Positions 52,690 to 62,142 of a stretch of DNA of 64,000 nt are shown piece by piece (the first letter of the stretch is position 1; each line of letters opens with the position of its first letter). Origin of the DNA: Aquipseudomonas guryensis. Lineage in GTDB: Bacteria; Pseudomonadota; Gammaproteobacteria; Pseudomonadales; Pseudomonadaceae. The translations under genes were made by a program, and so were the position numbers. The stretch is from NCBI RefSeq assembly GCF_014164785.1, contig NZ_JACJFN010000002.1:496001-560000 (forward strand), read 5' to 3'. The notes beneath the pieces are model-generated. The model had not been told where the DNA came from. It searched no databases and worked only from the letters and a program-made list of their open reading frames with translations.

Positions 52690-53459
52690 AAGCAGTGATC
52701 CTGGCCGGCGGCCTGGGTACCCGGATCAGCGAGGAATCGCACCTCAAGCCCAAACCGATGATCGAGATCGGCGGCAAGCCGATCCTCTGGCACATCATGA
52801 AGCAGTACTCCGCCCACGGTATCCAGGACTTCGTCATCTGCCTGGGCTACAAGGGCTATGCGATCAAGGATTTCTTCGCCAACTACTTTCTACATACCTC
52901 GGATGTCACCTTCGACATGCGCAGCAATCAGATGGAAGTGCACCAGAACTACAGCGAGCCGTGGCGCGTGACCCTGGTCGACACCGGCGAAGAGACCATG
53001 ACTGGCGGGCGCCTGCGCCGGGTCGGGCGCTTCCTTGAGCAGGATGAGGCCTTCTGCTTCACCTACGGTGACGGCGTGTCCGATCTGGACATTGCTGCCC
53101 TGGTGGCCTTCCACAAGCAACATGGCAAGTACGCCACGGTCACCGCCGTGCAGCCGCCGGGGCGTTACGGTGCCTTGGCCCGCGAAGGTGACCAAGTCAC
53201 CGGTTTCGTCGAGAAACCGCGTGGCGATGGCGGCTGGATCAATGGCGGCTTCTTCGTCCTGTCACCCAAGGTGCTGCCCTATATCGACAAGGATGCGACC
53301 ACCTGGGAAGCCGAGCCGCTGGACCAGTTGGCCAGCGAAGGCCAGCTGATGGCCTACCAGCACGAAGGCTTCTGGCACCCGATGGATACCCTGCGCGACA
53401 AGAACTACCTCGAGCAGCTGTGGCAGAGCGGGGAGGCGCCGTGGAAACAGTGGAGCTGA
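52686..53459 (+). CDS. rfbF: Glucose-1-phosphate cytidylyltransferase
   Basis: 257 aa. Nucleotidyltransferase motif [49 protein letters not shown] (metal Asp) and [11 protein letters not shown]. Makes CDP-glucose from CTP and glucose-1-phosphate. The sequence type is that of RfbF, not RmlA ([18 protein letters not shown], length ~257). ATG 52686 overlaps the previous stop (ATGA). Confidence 0.94.
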   Translation: MKAVILAGGLGTRISEESHLKPKPMIEIGGKPILWHIMKQYSAHGIQDFVICLGYKGYAIKDFFANYFLHTSDVTFDMRSNQMEVHQNYSEPWRVTLVDTGEETMTGGRLRRVGRFLEQDEAFCFTYGDGVSDLDIAALVAFHKQHGKYATVTAVQPPGRYGALAREGDQVTGFVEKPRGDGGWINGGFFVLSPKVLPYIDKDATTWEAEPLDQLASEGQLMAYQHEGFWHPMDTLRDKNYLEQLWQSGEAPWKQWS

Positions 53460-54523
53460 ATCAGGCCTTCTGGCAGGGCAAGCGGGTTCTGCTGACCGGC
53501 CATACCGGCTTCAAAGGCGGCTGGCTGGCGCTCTGGTTGCAGAGCTGGGGCGCTCAGGTGACTGGCTTCGCCCTTGATCCCTCGACCGAGCCCAGCCTGT
53601 TCGAACTGGCGCGGGTGGGCGAGGGCATCGACAGTCGCATCGGCGACCTGCGCGATCTGCCGGCACTGCTGAACGTGATGCAGGATGTACGCCCGGAGAT
53701 TGTCCTGCATCTGGCGGCACAGCCGCTGGTGCGTGAAGGTTACCGCGATCCGCTGGGTACTTACGCCAGCAATGTCATGGGCACCCTGCATCTGCTCGAG
53801 GCCGTGCGCCAGGTCGGCGGTGTACGCGCCTGCGTGGTGGTGACCACCGACAAGGTCTATGCCAACCACGAGTGGGCCTGGCCCTATCGGGAGAACGAGC
53901 CGCTCGGCGGCCATGATCCCTATAGCAGCAGCAAGGCCTGCTGTGAGCTGGTGGCGCAATCCTTTGCCGCTTCCTATTTTCCCGCGGCTCGCTATGTCGA
54001 ACACGGCCTGGCCATGGCCACGGCACGCGCCGGCAATGTGCTGGGTGGTGGTGATTTTGCCCCGGATCGTCTGGTACCGGATGTACTGGCCGCCTGGTCG
54101 CGTGGCGAGCCGGTGACCCTTCGTTACCCGCAGGCCGTGCGTCCCTGGCAGCACGCCCTGGAGCCGCTGGCTGGTTACCTGCAACTGGCCCAGGGGCTTT
54201 ACGAACAGGGGCCGGCCGTGGCCGGTGCGTGGAACTTCGGTCCGGCCGATAGCGACACCTGCAACGTCGGTGAGGTGGTGGCGCGTCTGGCTGCGCGCTG
54301 GCCGCAGGCGCCGGGACTGCAGATCGAGCCAAGTGAGCTGCATGAAGCCGGCTTGCTGCGCTTGGACAGCAGTCGCGCGCGTCAGCTGCTCGGCTGGCAG
54401 CCACGCTGGGCGCTGGATGACTGTTTGCAACAGACTCTCGACTGGCACCTGGCCTGGCGGCGCGGCGAAGACATGCGCGCGGTGACCCTGGCGCAACTGG
54501 CCACCTACTGGGGGCAGGCATGA
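53441..54523 (+). CDS. rfbG: CDP-glucose 4,6-dehydratase
   Basis: 360 aa extended SDR. NAD-binding [39 protein letters not shown], catalytic TTDKVY with Asp-Lys, and [10 protein letters not shown] (Tyr/Lys). Converts CDP-glucose to CDP-4-keto-6-deoxyglucose. GTG 53441 lies 4 nt after GGAGG and overlaps rfbF by 19 nt; GTG 53450 is an alternative. Translationally coupled. Confidence 0.94.
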   Translation: METVELNQAFWQGKRVLLTGHTGFKGGWLALWLQSWGAQVTGFALDPSTEPSLFELARVGEGIDSRIGDLRDLPALLNVMQDVRPEIVLHLAAQPLVREGYRDPLGTYASNVMGTLHLLEAVRQVGGVRACVVVTTDKVYANHEWAWPYRENEPLGGHDPYSSSKACCELVAQSFAASYFPAARYVEHGLAMATARAGNVLGGGDFAPDRLVPDVLAAWSRGEPVTLRYPQAVRPWQHALEPLAGYLQLAQGLYEQGPAVAGAWNFGPADSDTCNVGEVVARLAARWPQAPGLQIEPSELHEAGLLRLDSSRARQLLGWQPRWALDDCLQQTLDWHLAWRRGEDMRAVTLAQLATYWGQA

Positions 54524-55080
54524 GCGAGCTGCAACTGAGCGAGCTGCCACTGCCCGGGCTGTTCGTCCTGCAGCACCGCGTGCATCAGGACGAGCGTGGG
54601 CGTTTCGCCCGCTTGTATTGCGAGGGCAGCCTGCAGCTGTTCGGCCAACCGTTCCATGTTCGGCAGATCAACCAGTCGCTGACCCGCGAGCGCGGCACTG
54701 TACGGGGTCTGCATTTCCAGTATCCACCACACGCCGAGAGCAAGCTGATCAGCTGTATGCGTGGCGCCGTGTGGGATGTGGCGGTGGACGTTCGCCAGGG
54801 TTCGTCGACCTTCCTGCATTGGCATGCCGAGCGGCTGGAGGCGGGCGATGGTCGCAGTCTGCTGTTGCCGCCGGGCTTTGCCCATGGGTTCCAGGCTTTG
54901 AGCGACGACGCCGAGCTGCTCTATCTGCACAGCGCCGATTACACCCCGGGGCACGAAGGCGGTTTGTCCGTCAGCGATCCGCGTCTGGCCATCGACTGGC
55001 CGTTGCCATTCAAGAACCTGTCGGCCCGTGATGCCGGCCATCCGCTGCTGGATGAGAGTTTCCAAGGAGTCCAACTATGA
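54520..55080 (+). CDS. rfbC: NDP-4-keto-6-deoxyhexose 3,5-epimerase (RmlC family)
   Basis: 186 aa cupin. DERGRFARLYCE, RGTVRGLHFQYPPHAESKLISCMRGAVWDVAVDVRQGS (His65 catalytic), LLPPGFAHGFQALSDDAELLYLHSADYTPGHEGGL, as in RmlC. Family members epimerise C3 and C5, or C5/C3 alone, of dTDP- or CDP-4-keto sugars. No rmlA, B or D accompany it, so the CDP-linked substrate from rfbG is expected. 4-nt overlaps on both sides. Confidence 0.87.
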   Translation: MSELQLSELPLPGLFVLQHRVHQDERGRFARLYCEGSLQLFGQPFHVRQINQSLTRERGTVRGLHFQYPPHAESKLISCMRGAVWDVAVDVRQGSSTFLHWHAERLEAGDGRSLLLPPGFAHGFQALSDDAELLYLHSADYTPGHEGGLSVSDPRLAIDWPLPFKNLSARDAGHPLLDESFQGVQL

Positions 55081-56300
55081 ACTGCCGAGGCTGCGGTGCG
55101 CATCTGCACCTGCCGTTGATCGACCTGGGCACCGCGCCGCCGTCTAACGCTTATGTCACTCGCGAGCAGCTGAACCAAGCCGAGCAATGGGTGCCACTGC
55201 GGGTACTGGTGTGCGATGACTGCTGGCTGGTCCAGACCGAGGACTACCGCGCCGCGGACAGCCTGTTCGATGCCGACTATGCCTACTTCAGCTCGTTCTC
55301 CAGCAGTTGGCTGGCGCATGCCGAGAACTATGTTTCGAGCATGACCGAGCGCTTTGGCCTGGATACGCAGAGCCGGGTGGTGGAGATCGCCGCCAACGAT
55401 GGCTACCTGCTGCAGTATGTGGCCAAGCGCGGCATTCCCTGCCTGGGCATCGAACCGACCGCCAGCACGGCGCGGGCCGCAAGGGACAAGGGGCTGGAAA
55501 TCCGTGAACTGTTCTTCGGCGAGGCGGTTGCTCGCATGCTGGCGGAAGAGGGCTGGAGCGCCGACCTGATGGCGGCCAACAACGTGCTGGCCCATGTGCC
55601 GGACATCAACGATTTTCTCAAGGGTTTCGCCGCGCTGCTCAAGCCCACCGGCGTGGTGACTTTCGAGTTTCCCCATTTGCTGCGGCTGATGGCCGAACAC
55701 CAGTTCGACACGCTTTACCATGAGCACTATTCATATCTATCGCTGACCGCCGTGCAGGCACTCTGCGCGCGTAATGGCCTGGCTGTGTTCGACGTCGAAG
55801 AGCTGTCGACCCATGGCGGTTCGCTGCGGGTATTCGCCCAGCGTGCTGCTGGCGAGCGTCCAGTTGCTGCGACGGTCGCTGCCATGCTGGCGCACGAGGA
55901 GGCGAGCGGGGTGAAGACTGCCAGCTATTACGCCAGCCTGGCACCGGCCGCCGAGCACATCAAGCACGAGCTGCTGCGCTTCCTGCTCAAGGCCAAAGCC
56001 GAGGGCAAGAAGGTGGTGGGTTATGGTGCGGCGGCCAAGGGCAACACGCTGCTCAACTACGCCGGCGTGCGTGGCGACTTGTTGGCTTGGGTGGCCGATG
56101 CCAATCCACACAAACAGGGCAAGTTCCTGCCCGGTAGCCGCATTCCGATTGTCGAACCAGCGCGTATTGCCACCGAGAAGCCGGATTATGTACTGGTGTT
56201 GCCGTGGAACCTGCTGGCCGAAGTGATGGAACAGCAAGCCGCGGTCACGTCCTGGGGAGGCCGTTTTGTGGTGGCCGTTCCCGAGTTACGGTGCCTCTGA
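55077..56300 (+). CDS. Sugar C-methyltransferase (TylC3/TcaB9-like)
   Basis: 407 aa. N-terminal zinc-binding domain with C3, C6, C46 and C49 (NCRGCG and VCDDCW), a SAM-binding domain (~98-200, VVEIAANDGYLLQYVAKRG), EFPHLLRLMAEHQFDTLYHEHYSYLSL, and a C-terminal C-methyltransferase domain (~255-400, VVGYGAAAKGNTLLNYAGV). This three-domain build is that of NDP-4-keto-sugar C3-methyltransferases. It should add a methyl carbon to the CDP-4-keto-6-deoxyhexose. ATG overlaps the epimerase stop by 4 nt. Confidence 0.88.
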   Translation: MNCRGCGAHLHLPLIDLGTAPPSNAYVTREQLNQAEQWVPLRVLVCDDCWLVQTEDYRAADSLFDADYAYFSSFSSSWLAHAENYVSSMTERFGLDTQSRVVEIAANDGYLLQYVAKRGIPCLGIEPTASTARAARDKGLEIRELFFGEAVARMLAEEGWSADLMAANNVLAHVPDINDFLKGFAALLKPTGVVTFEFPHLLRLMAEHQFDTLYHEHYSYLSLTAVQALCARNGLAVFDVEELSTHGGSLRVFAQRAAGERPVAATVAAMLAHEEASGVKTASYYASLAPAAEHIKHELLRFLLKAKAEGKKVVGYGAAAKGNTLLNYAGVRGDLLAWVADANPHKQGKFLPGSRIPIVEPARIATEKPDYVLVLPWNLLAEVMEQQAAVTSWGGRFVVAVPELRCL

Positions 56301-57202
56301 TGGCGCGAGTGCTGGTCACCGGAGCCAATGGCTTCGTCGGTCGTCAGGTGGTCGAACAGCTGGCGGCGGCGGGGCATGAGGTGCATGCCGCCTGTGGCCG
56401 CCAAACACTGGAGGGTAGGGCGCTTGCGGGTGTGCATCAGGTCGACCTGCTTGAGCCCGGCACGCCTTCCGCGTTGATCGAGACGGTACGTCCGACGCGA
56501 TTGCTGCACCTGGCCTGGTGCGCCAAACCCGGGGTGTACTGGACCTCGCCGGAGAATATCGCCTGGGTGCGCGCGACCCTGGAGCTGTTGGAGGTTTTTC
56601 AGCGCACTGGCGGCGAGCAGGCTGTGCTGGTCGGCAGCTGCGCCGAGTACGAGTGGAGTGGCGAGGGCGTCTGCCGGGAGTATGAAACTCCTCTGCAGCC
56701 GGCAACCCCTTACGGCCGCTGTAAAAATGCCACCCGTGAGTTGGTCGAGCTGTTCGGCCAGCTGCATGGCATACCACTGGCCTGGGCGCGAATCTTTCAT
56801 GCCTATGGGCCATACGAGGCGCCGGGGCGCCTGGTGCCGGCTGTGCTCGCGGCGCTGCTCAAGGGCGAGCCGGCGCGCTGTTCCCATGGTGAACAGCTGC
56901 GTGACCTACTGCATGTGGCGGATGTCGCCGCGGCTTTGGTGCAACTGATGCACAGCAATGCCGATGGTGCATTCAATATTGGCGGTGGTCAGCCGATACG
57001 CCTGCGCGAGGTCATCGAGTATCTGGCCAGGCAGCTGAATGCTGAACACCTGCTGCAATTCGGAGCTATTCCGGTTGCGGCCAACGACCCACCGCTGCTG
57101 ATCGCCGATAACCAGCGCCTGCTGGCAACCGGTTGGCAGCCGCGATTCGATCTACACAGCGGTTTGGATGATGCCCTCGCCTGGTGGCGTGGGCGAATTT
57201 GA
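56300..57202 (+). CDS. NAD-dependent epimerase/4-ketoreductase
   Basis: 300 aa extended SDR. VLVTGANGFVGRQVVEQL, a Ser of VGSCAEYEWSGEG, YGRCK (Tyr/Lys pair), FNIGGGQPIRLREVIEYL. Relatives reduce or epimerise C4 of NDP-deoxy sugars, so it probably finishes the branched sugar. ATG 56300 shares one base with the preceding TGA; a GTG at 56291 is an alternative. 20 bp before the next gene. Confidence 0.83.
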   Translation: MARVLVTGANGFVGRQVVEQLAAAGHEVHAACGRQTLEGRALAGVHQVDLLEPGTPSALIETVRPTRLLHLAWCAKPGVYWTSPENIAWVRATLELLEVFQRTGGEQAVLVGSCAEYEWSGEGVCREYETPLQPATPYGRCKNATRELVELFGQLHGIPLAWARIFHAYGPYEAPGRLVPAVLAALLKGEPARCSHGEQLRDLLHVADVAAALVQLMHSNADGAFNIGGGQPIRLREVIEYLARQLNAEHLLQFGAIPVAANDPPLLIADNQRLLATGWQPRFDLHSGLDDALAWWRGRI

Positions 57203-57222
57203 TACTCGGAAAGGAGCAGGAC

Positions 57223-57987
57223 GTGAAACTGACAGTCGATACCGATAACAAGAAGCTGATCCTGGAAGAGGGCGGCGCTGTCCGCGAGCTGGATCTATAC
57301 ACCGACGAGTCCTTCGAGCTGTTGTCCCAGCAATGGGTCAACCTCGGCTGGAACCAGAAGTATCCCTATACCTTCTCCTGGATGGGCCGTCCGGTAATCC
57401 AGCTGCCGGAAGACATGATCCGCATGCAGGAGGTGATCTATAAGGTCAAGCCGGACGTGATAGTCGAGACCGGTGTGGCCCACGGTGGCTCCCTGATCTA
57501 TTACGCCAGCCTGTTCCAGGCCATGGGCAAGGGCCGGGTGATCGGTATCGATATCGAAATCCGTCCGCACAACCGCAAGGCTATCGAGGAACACGAGCTG
57601 TTCAGCTATCTGACCCTGATCGAAGGCAGCTCGGTTGCCGATGATGTGGTGGCGCAGGTCAAGTCGCTGATCAAGCCAGGGGAAACGGTGCTGGTCATCC
57701 TCGACTCCAACCACACCTATGCCCATGTGGCTGAAGAACTGCGCCTGTATTCGCCGCTGGTGACTCCGGGTTCCTACATCGTCTCTACCGATGGGGTGAT
57801 GAAGGAAGTCAAGGATGTGCCACGTGCCGGCAAGGACTGGGGCACTGACAACCCGTCTAACGCCGCTATCGATTTTGCTGCGGCTAATCCGCAGTTCATC
57901 ATCGAGCAGCCGGCCTGGCCGTTCAATGAAAGTACCCTGAGCAAGAACATTACCCACTGGCCGGATGCCTGGCTGAAACGGGTCTAA
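57223..57987 (+). CDS. CmcI-family (cephalosporin-hydroxylase-like) SAM methyltransferase
   Basis: 254 aa. SAM-domain motif VIVETGVAHGGSLIYYASLF (~95-115), GIDIEI, VLVILDSNHTYAHVAEEL with metal-binding Asp and His region, and TPGSYIVSTDG. This matches PF04989, often auto-named cephalosporin hydroxylase. Rhamnosyl O-methyltransferases belong to the same family, and O-methylation of the sugar is the likelier job. GTG 57223 with AAGGAGCAG upstream. Last gene of the island. Confidence 0.82.
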   Translation: MKLTVDTDNKKLILEEGGAVRELDLYTDESFELLSQQWVNLGWNQKYPYTFSWMGRPVIQLPEDMIRMQEVIYKVKPDVIVETGVAHGGSLIYYASLFQAMGKGRVIGIDIEIRPHNRKAIEEHELFSYLTLIEGSSVADDVVAQVKSLIKPGETVLVILDSNHTYAHVAEELRLYSPLVTPGSYIVSTDGVMKEVKDVPRAGKDWGTDNPSNAAIDFAAANPQFIIEQPAWPFNESTLSKNITHWPDAWLKRV

Positions 57988-58132
57988 GCAGATAAATGCT
58001 TGATGCGCCACCGCAAAAGCACTGCTGTGGCGCGTCAAACTTCCAGTGGAAATCAGTTTTTTACTTATTAAATTGGCTAACTGTTTGTTTTTAATGAAAT
58101 AAAAAAAATGATTTTTCCTCGTTAAAGCCTCC

Positions 58133-58159
58133 TAAAGTTGCGCCGGGTAACGCCGATAC
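58133..58159 (+). promoter_or_regulatory. Sigma-28 (FliA) promoter of fliC
   Basis: TAAA-N15-GCCGATAC with exact spacing, a near-perfect FliA site. Start of transcription near 58166, leaving a ~95-nt leader. The upstream 58050-58115 is A/T rich, as at other strong flagellin promoters. Confidence 0.93.
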
Positions 58160-58260
58160 AAAGATCGAATGCGAACTTCACGGGGCGTCTGAGCAAAGCA
58201 GGCCCAAAGCTCGCAAGCTCAGGCAAACCCAGTTAGTACGGTCCTTTGGAGGCAAACACC

Positions 58261-59847
58261 ATGGCCCTGACAGTCAACACCAACGTAGCCTCGCTGAACA
58301 CTCAGCGTAACCTCAACACCTCGTCCAAGGGTCTGGATACTTCCCTCCAGCGCCTTTCCACCGGTTTCCGCATCAACAGCGCCAAAGACGACGCAGCCGG
58401 TCTGCAGATCTCCAACCGTCTGACCAGCCAGATCAACGGTCTGAACGTTGCCACCCGCAACGCCAACGACGGTATATCCCTGTCGCAGACCGCTGAAGGT
58501 GCCCTGCAGCAGTCCACCGGCATCCTGCAGCGTATGCGTGACCTGGCTCTGCAGTCGGCTAACGGCTCCAACGGCGCCAGTGAACGTGCCGCCCTGCAGT
58601 CTGAAGTCGCTCAGCTGCAACAGGAACTGAACCGTATCGCCGACACCACCAGTTTCGGTGGCCGCAAGATCCTCGACGGTACCTTTGGCTCGCAGAGCTT
58701 CCAGGTGGGTGCCAACGCCTTCGAGACCATCAGTGTATCGATCGGTGCCGCCGGTGCTTCGCGTATCGGTGCCAGCCGCTTCAATAGCAGCGTTGCCGAT
58801 ACCACCAACTCGCAGGATGGTATTGCCGCCTCGGCTGTGGCTGACTTCGCTGCCTACACCACTGCCTATGGCTACGCCTCTTCGCCGGCTACCAGTGATG
58901 GTCTGACCATCTCCGGCAAGCTGGGCGATGCTTCGGTTGCCCTGAATGACGGCAGCTCTGCTCGTGAGCTGGCTGAGGCTGTGAATGGCGTGTCCGGCTC
59001 CACCGGTGTGACCGCCACTGCTCGTACTTCGGCTCGCCTGGAGAACCTGACTGGCACCACTACCGATCCAGGCACCATCAGCTTCACCCTCTACGGCTCG
59101 AATAACGCCGAAGAGAGCGATGGCGTGGCAATCTCCGCCAGCATCTCTGACTGGAGCGACCTGTCCGCCCTGGCCGACGAGATCAACAAGGAGACCGGTC
59201 GTACTGGTATCTCCGCCAAGATCAACAACGACGGCACCGTGGAAATGACCAGCGAGCGCGGTGACGACATCGTCATCACCGAGTGGGCTGCTGAAGTGGA
59301 AGGTGGTGCCGCTGTAGGTGCTGACCTGCAGAGCCTGTCCTTCAACGGCGACAACGGTGTCGACGACCTTGAAGACGCCAGCGATCTGGTCGGTGCGGTA
59401 GCTACTCTGGCTGCCGGTGCCGGTGCTGTATCGGTCGGTCAGGTACGCTTCGAGTCTGCCGATGCCTTCCAGGTCGAGAACTTCGACAGTATTGACGGTG
59501 GTGTGCAGGCCGCCAGTGTGTTCAGCAACCTGGAGGCGGTCGACAGCGTCGATATCAGCACCTCCATCGGTGCGCAGAACTCCCTGGGTATTATCAGCGC
59601 CGCGATCTCCAACATCGACAGCCAGCGTGCTCAACTCGGTGCTGTGCAGAACCGCTTCGAGAACACCATCTCGAACCTGCAGAACATCGGCGAGAACGCC
59701 TCGGCTGCTCGTAGCCGGATTCGCGACACCGACTACGCTGCGGAAACTTCGGAACTGACTAAAAACCAGATCCTGCAGCAGGCCGGTACCGCAATCCTGG
59801 CTCAGGCCAACCAGCTGCCGCAGGCTGTACTCAGCCTGCTCGGCTAA
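58261..59847 (+). CDS. fliC: Flagellin FliC
   Basis: 528 aa. Conserved N-terminus [54 protein letters not shown] and C-terminus [54 protein letters not shown] (D0/D1). The central ~165-410 is variable, Ser/Thr rich, with many sites for O-glycosylation, and is longer than PAK flagellin (394 aa). RBS GGAGG 10 nt before ATG 58261; the ATG at 58246 lies in the RBS region. Strong expression expected from its codon use. Monocistronic. Confidence 0.96.
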   Translation: MALTVNTNVASLNTQRNLNTSSKGLDTSLQRLSTGFRINSAKDDAAGLQISNRLTSQINGLNVATRNANDGISLSQTAEGALQQSTGILQRMRDLALQSANGSNGASERAALQSEVAQLQQELNRIADTTSFGGRKILDGTFGSQSFQVGANAFETISVSIGAAGASRIGASRFNSSVADTTNSQDGIAASAVADFAAYTTAYGYASSPATSDGLTISGKLGDASVALNDGSSARELAEAVNGVSGSTGVTATARTSARLENLTGTTTDPGTISFTLYGSNNAEESDGVAISASISDWSDLSALADEINKETGRTGISAKINNDGTVEMTSERGDDIVITEWAAEVEGGAAVGADLQSLSFNGDNGVDDLEDASDLVGAVATLAAGAGAVSVGQVRFESADAFQVENFDSIDGGVQAASVFSNLEAVDSVDISTSIGAQNSLGIISAAISNIDSQRAQLGAVQNRFENTISNLQNIGENASAARSRIRDTDYAAETSELTKNQILQQAGTAILAQANQLPQAVLSLLG

Positions 59848-59865
59848 GGCTAGAGGCGCTAGACT

Positions 59866-59896
59866 ACGGGGAGAAGGGCGCAGCTCTTCTCCCCGT
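59866..59896 (+). terminator. Hairpin terminator after fliC
   Basis: ACGGGGAGAAG pairs with CTTCTCCCCGT, 9-nt loop. Very stable stem; only a weak T stretch after it. Confidence 0.7.
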
Positions 59897-59919
59897 TCCC
59901 TCGTTGTGAGGAGAAAATT

Positions 59920-60309
59920 ATGGACGTTGGCTCAATCAAGAATTCGCTGAATCCGGCGCTTGCCACAGGGCGTTCGGCTTCTGCCGCAACTCCCGTGGAC
60001 ACTGCGCGCAAGCAGGTAGTAGGTGCTGAGCCGGCCGGCGAAGAGCGAGCGGCCCAAACGGCACCAGGCGAAACCGCGAGCATCTCGCGCGAACAGGTTG
60101 AATCTGCTGTTTCAACCATTCAAGAGTTCGTGCAGTCGGTGCGCCGTAATATCAATTTTTCTCTGGAAGATACTTCCGGCAGGGTGGTAGTGAAAGTCAC
60201 TGACTCCACCTCCGGGGACATCATCCGACAAATTCCCTCGGAAGAGGCGCTGCAGCTGGCTGAGAGCTTGCAAGAGGTTCGTAGTCTGCTGTTCAAGGCC
60301 GAAGCCTGA
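59920..60309 (+). CDS. flaG: FlaG-family flagellar protein
   Basis: 129 aa. Disordered Ala/Pro-rich first half, then the FlaG domain (VRRNINFSLEDTSGRVVVKVTDSTSGDIIRQIPSEEALQLAESL). Thought to influence filament length in Pseudomonas and Vibrio. RBS TGAGGAGA before ATG. 72 bp after fliC and 75 bp before fliD. Confidence 0.93.
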   Translation: MDVGSIKNSLNPALATGRSASAATPVDTARKQVVGAEPAGEERAAQTAPGETASISREQVESAVSTIQEFVQSVRRNINFSLEDTSGRVVVKVTDSTSGDIIRQIPSEEALQLAESLQEVRSLLFKAEA

Positions 60310-60318
60310 CGTAAAGTT

Positions 60319-60333
60319 TGGCATGGCTTTTGA
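60319..60333 (+). promoter_or_regulatory. Degenerate sigma-54 site before fliD
   Basis: TGGCAT-GGCTT-TTGA keeps the GG and spacing but has A instead of the critical C at -12. Listed because the fliD operon is RpoN-dependent in P. aeruginosa and no other site was seen; it may be nonfunctional. Confidence 0.3.
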
Positions 60334-60384
60334 CTGTTATGCGCTCACAAGGCGTGAATAGTCATATTTTTGGCGAGGTGTAAC

Positions 60385-62139
60385 ATGGCTGGTATTCTGG
60401 GCATCGGATCGGGCATCGATATCGATAGCATCGTGACAGCGCTGGTAAATGCGGAGAAAGCTCCGAAAACCCAGCAACTGGATCGACTGGAAAAAGTCAC
60501 CACCTCGCGCTTCTCTGCGCTTGGCACCCTCAAGGGCTCGCTCAGCGGTCTGCAAACAGCCATCCAAAGCCTGAGCAAGGCTTCGGTGTTTGAGACGCGT
60601 ACTGCATCATCCAACAACAGCAGCGTACTCACGGCCAAGGCCGCCAGCTCGGCAGATGCCGGCAAGTACAGCATGCAGGTGCAGCAGCTCGCCTCCAGCA
60701 GCAAGGTCGCCTTGCAGTCGGTGTCCAGCACCTCAGGCACCACGTTCAATAGCGGTAAGCTGACCATATCGGCCGGCTCCTCCAGTATCGAAGTCGATGT
60801 CACTGCAGACAACAATACCCTCAGTGGCCTTCGCGACAGCATCAACGCAGAAGGCAAGAGCGCAGGGATAAGTGCCACTATCGTCACCGATGCATCGGGT
60901 TCGCGTCTGGTGCTCAGCTCCAGCAAGACCGGTGAGGGCAATGATATCCAGGTGGCCGCTACCGAAGATGGTGTCACTAGCGGCACTGTGGCCCTGACCA
61001 CCCAGGCGTTCCAGCCTTCCGTCAACCTGGAATTGAGCAACATTGCCGGCGGCGGGACTTCTACTTTCCAGGCCGGTGATATTGCAATCAGTTCTGGCGG
61101 CGTCAATCTGAACGTGAGCATCGCTGATGGCTTCACGCTCGAAGACGTTCGCGACATGATCAACATCAATGGCAACCCGCAGGGTATTTCGGCAGTCATC
61201 GAGACAGACAGTTCGGGTGCTCGCCTGGTCCTGAGTTCCACGAATGGAAGCGATCTTACGTTTGCCGCCACTTCCTCGGGTGGGGTGACGGGTACTAATG
61301 CCCTGACTGCGCTCAATCCGGCTGTTGGCGTGACCGCGACTAGCGCAGGCCCCGATTCCACCACTGGTGCTTCCGGGGTGATCACCAGGGCGCAGTCGGC
61401 CATTCTTTATGTCGACGGTCTGCAGGTCACCAGTGATAGCAATACGGTGACCACCGCGATTGACGGTCTTACCCTCAATCTGGTCAGCGCCCAAAGTAGC
61501 GCCGATCTTCTGGCCGGCAAGACCGTCGATGTCACGGTCGGTGTCGACAAGGGCACGGTTAAAAGCAATGTGCAGAAGTTTGTCGACGCCTATAACAGCC
61601 TTATCAGTACTGTTGGGCAGCTGAGCGCCGTTGTCCCGGTAACCGACGGGAACCCTGTGGCCGGGCCGTTGGTGGGTGATGTCACGGTACGTGGCCTGAT
61701 GTCCGGTATTCGTAATGAGCTGGTTAAGATGACCGGCCCGGATGGTGCGCGTGCTCTGGCTGAGCTGGGTATTACCACCCAGAAGGACGGTACGCTGAAG
61801 ATCGATGACACTAAGCTGAGTACTGCCCTGGATAACAACTTCGAAGGGGTGGCCGAGTACTTCAGTGGCAGCAATGGCTTGATGACGCGGCTGGAGAGCA
61901 ATGTCGGCAACTATCTGAAAAGTGATGGTGTGCTCGATCAGCGCACCAAGTCGCTCTCCGGCACTCTGGCCAATATCGATGATCAGCGTGAAGCGCTGGA
62001 TCTGCGCATCGAGAAGGTTCAGGCGCGTCTGGTTGCGCAGTACTCCGCGATGGACAGTCTGGTTGCGCGCTTGCAGAAGACCAGCGAGAGTCTGACCAGC
62101 CAACTGGCGAGCCTGCCGGGCTTCGTGAAGAAGGATTGA
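60385..62139 (+). CDS. fliD: Filament cap protein FliD
   Basis: 584 aa. N-terminal GILGIGSGIDIDSIVTALVNAEKAPKTQQLDRLEKV and C-terminal NIDDQREALDLRIEKVQARLVAQYSAMDSLVARLQKTSESLTSQL (D0 coiled coil). Longer than P. aeruginosa FliD (~470 aa); it contains two similar blocks, residues ~100-200 and ~215-300 (both with GISA-I-TDxSGxRLVLSSS), which suggests a domain duplication. ATG 60385 after GGCGAGG. Confidence 0.95.
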   Translation: MAGILGIGSGIDIDSIVTALVNAEKAPKTQQLDRLEKVTTSRFSALGTLKGSLSGLQTAIQSLSKASVFETRTASSNNSSVLTAKAASSADAGKYSMQVQQLASSSKVALQSVSSTSGTTFNSGKLTISAGSSSIEVDVTADNNTLSGLRDSINAEGKSAGISATIVTDASGSRLVLSSSKTGEGNDIQVAATEDGVTSGTVALTTQAFQPSVNLELSNIAGGGTSTFQAGDIAISSGGVNLNVSIADGFTLEDVRDMININGNPQGISAVIETDSSGARLVLSSTNGSDLTFAATSSGGVTGTNALTALNPAVGVTATSAGPDSTTGASGVITRAQSAILYVDGLQVTSDSNTVTTAIDGLTLNLVSAQSSADLLAGKTVDVTVGVDKGTVKSNVQKFVDAYNSLISTVGQLSAVVPVTDGNPVAGPLVGDVTVRGLMSGIRNELVKMTGPDGARALAELGITTQKDGTLKIDDTKLSTALDNNFEGVAEYFSGSNGLMTRLESNVGNYLKSDGVLDQRTKSLSGTLANIDDQREALDLRIEKVQARLVAQYSAMDSLVARLQKTSESLTSQLASLPGFVKKD

Positions 62140-62142
62140 TAG

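Noticed and set aside
57223..57987. True cephalosporin hydroxylase
   Set aside because: No beta-lactam biosynthesis genes nearby; sugar genes surround it and the fold is a SAM methyltransferase.
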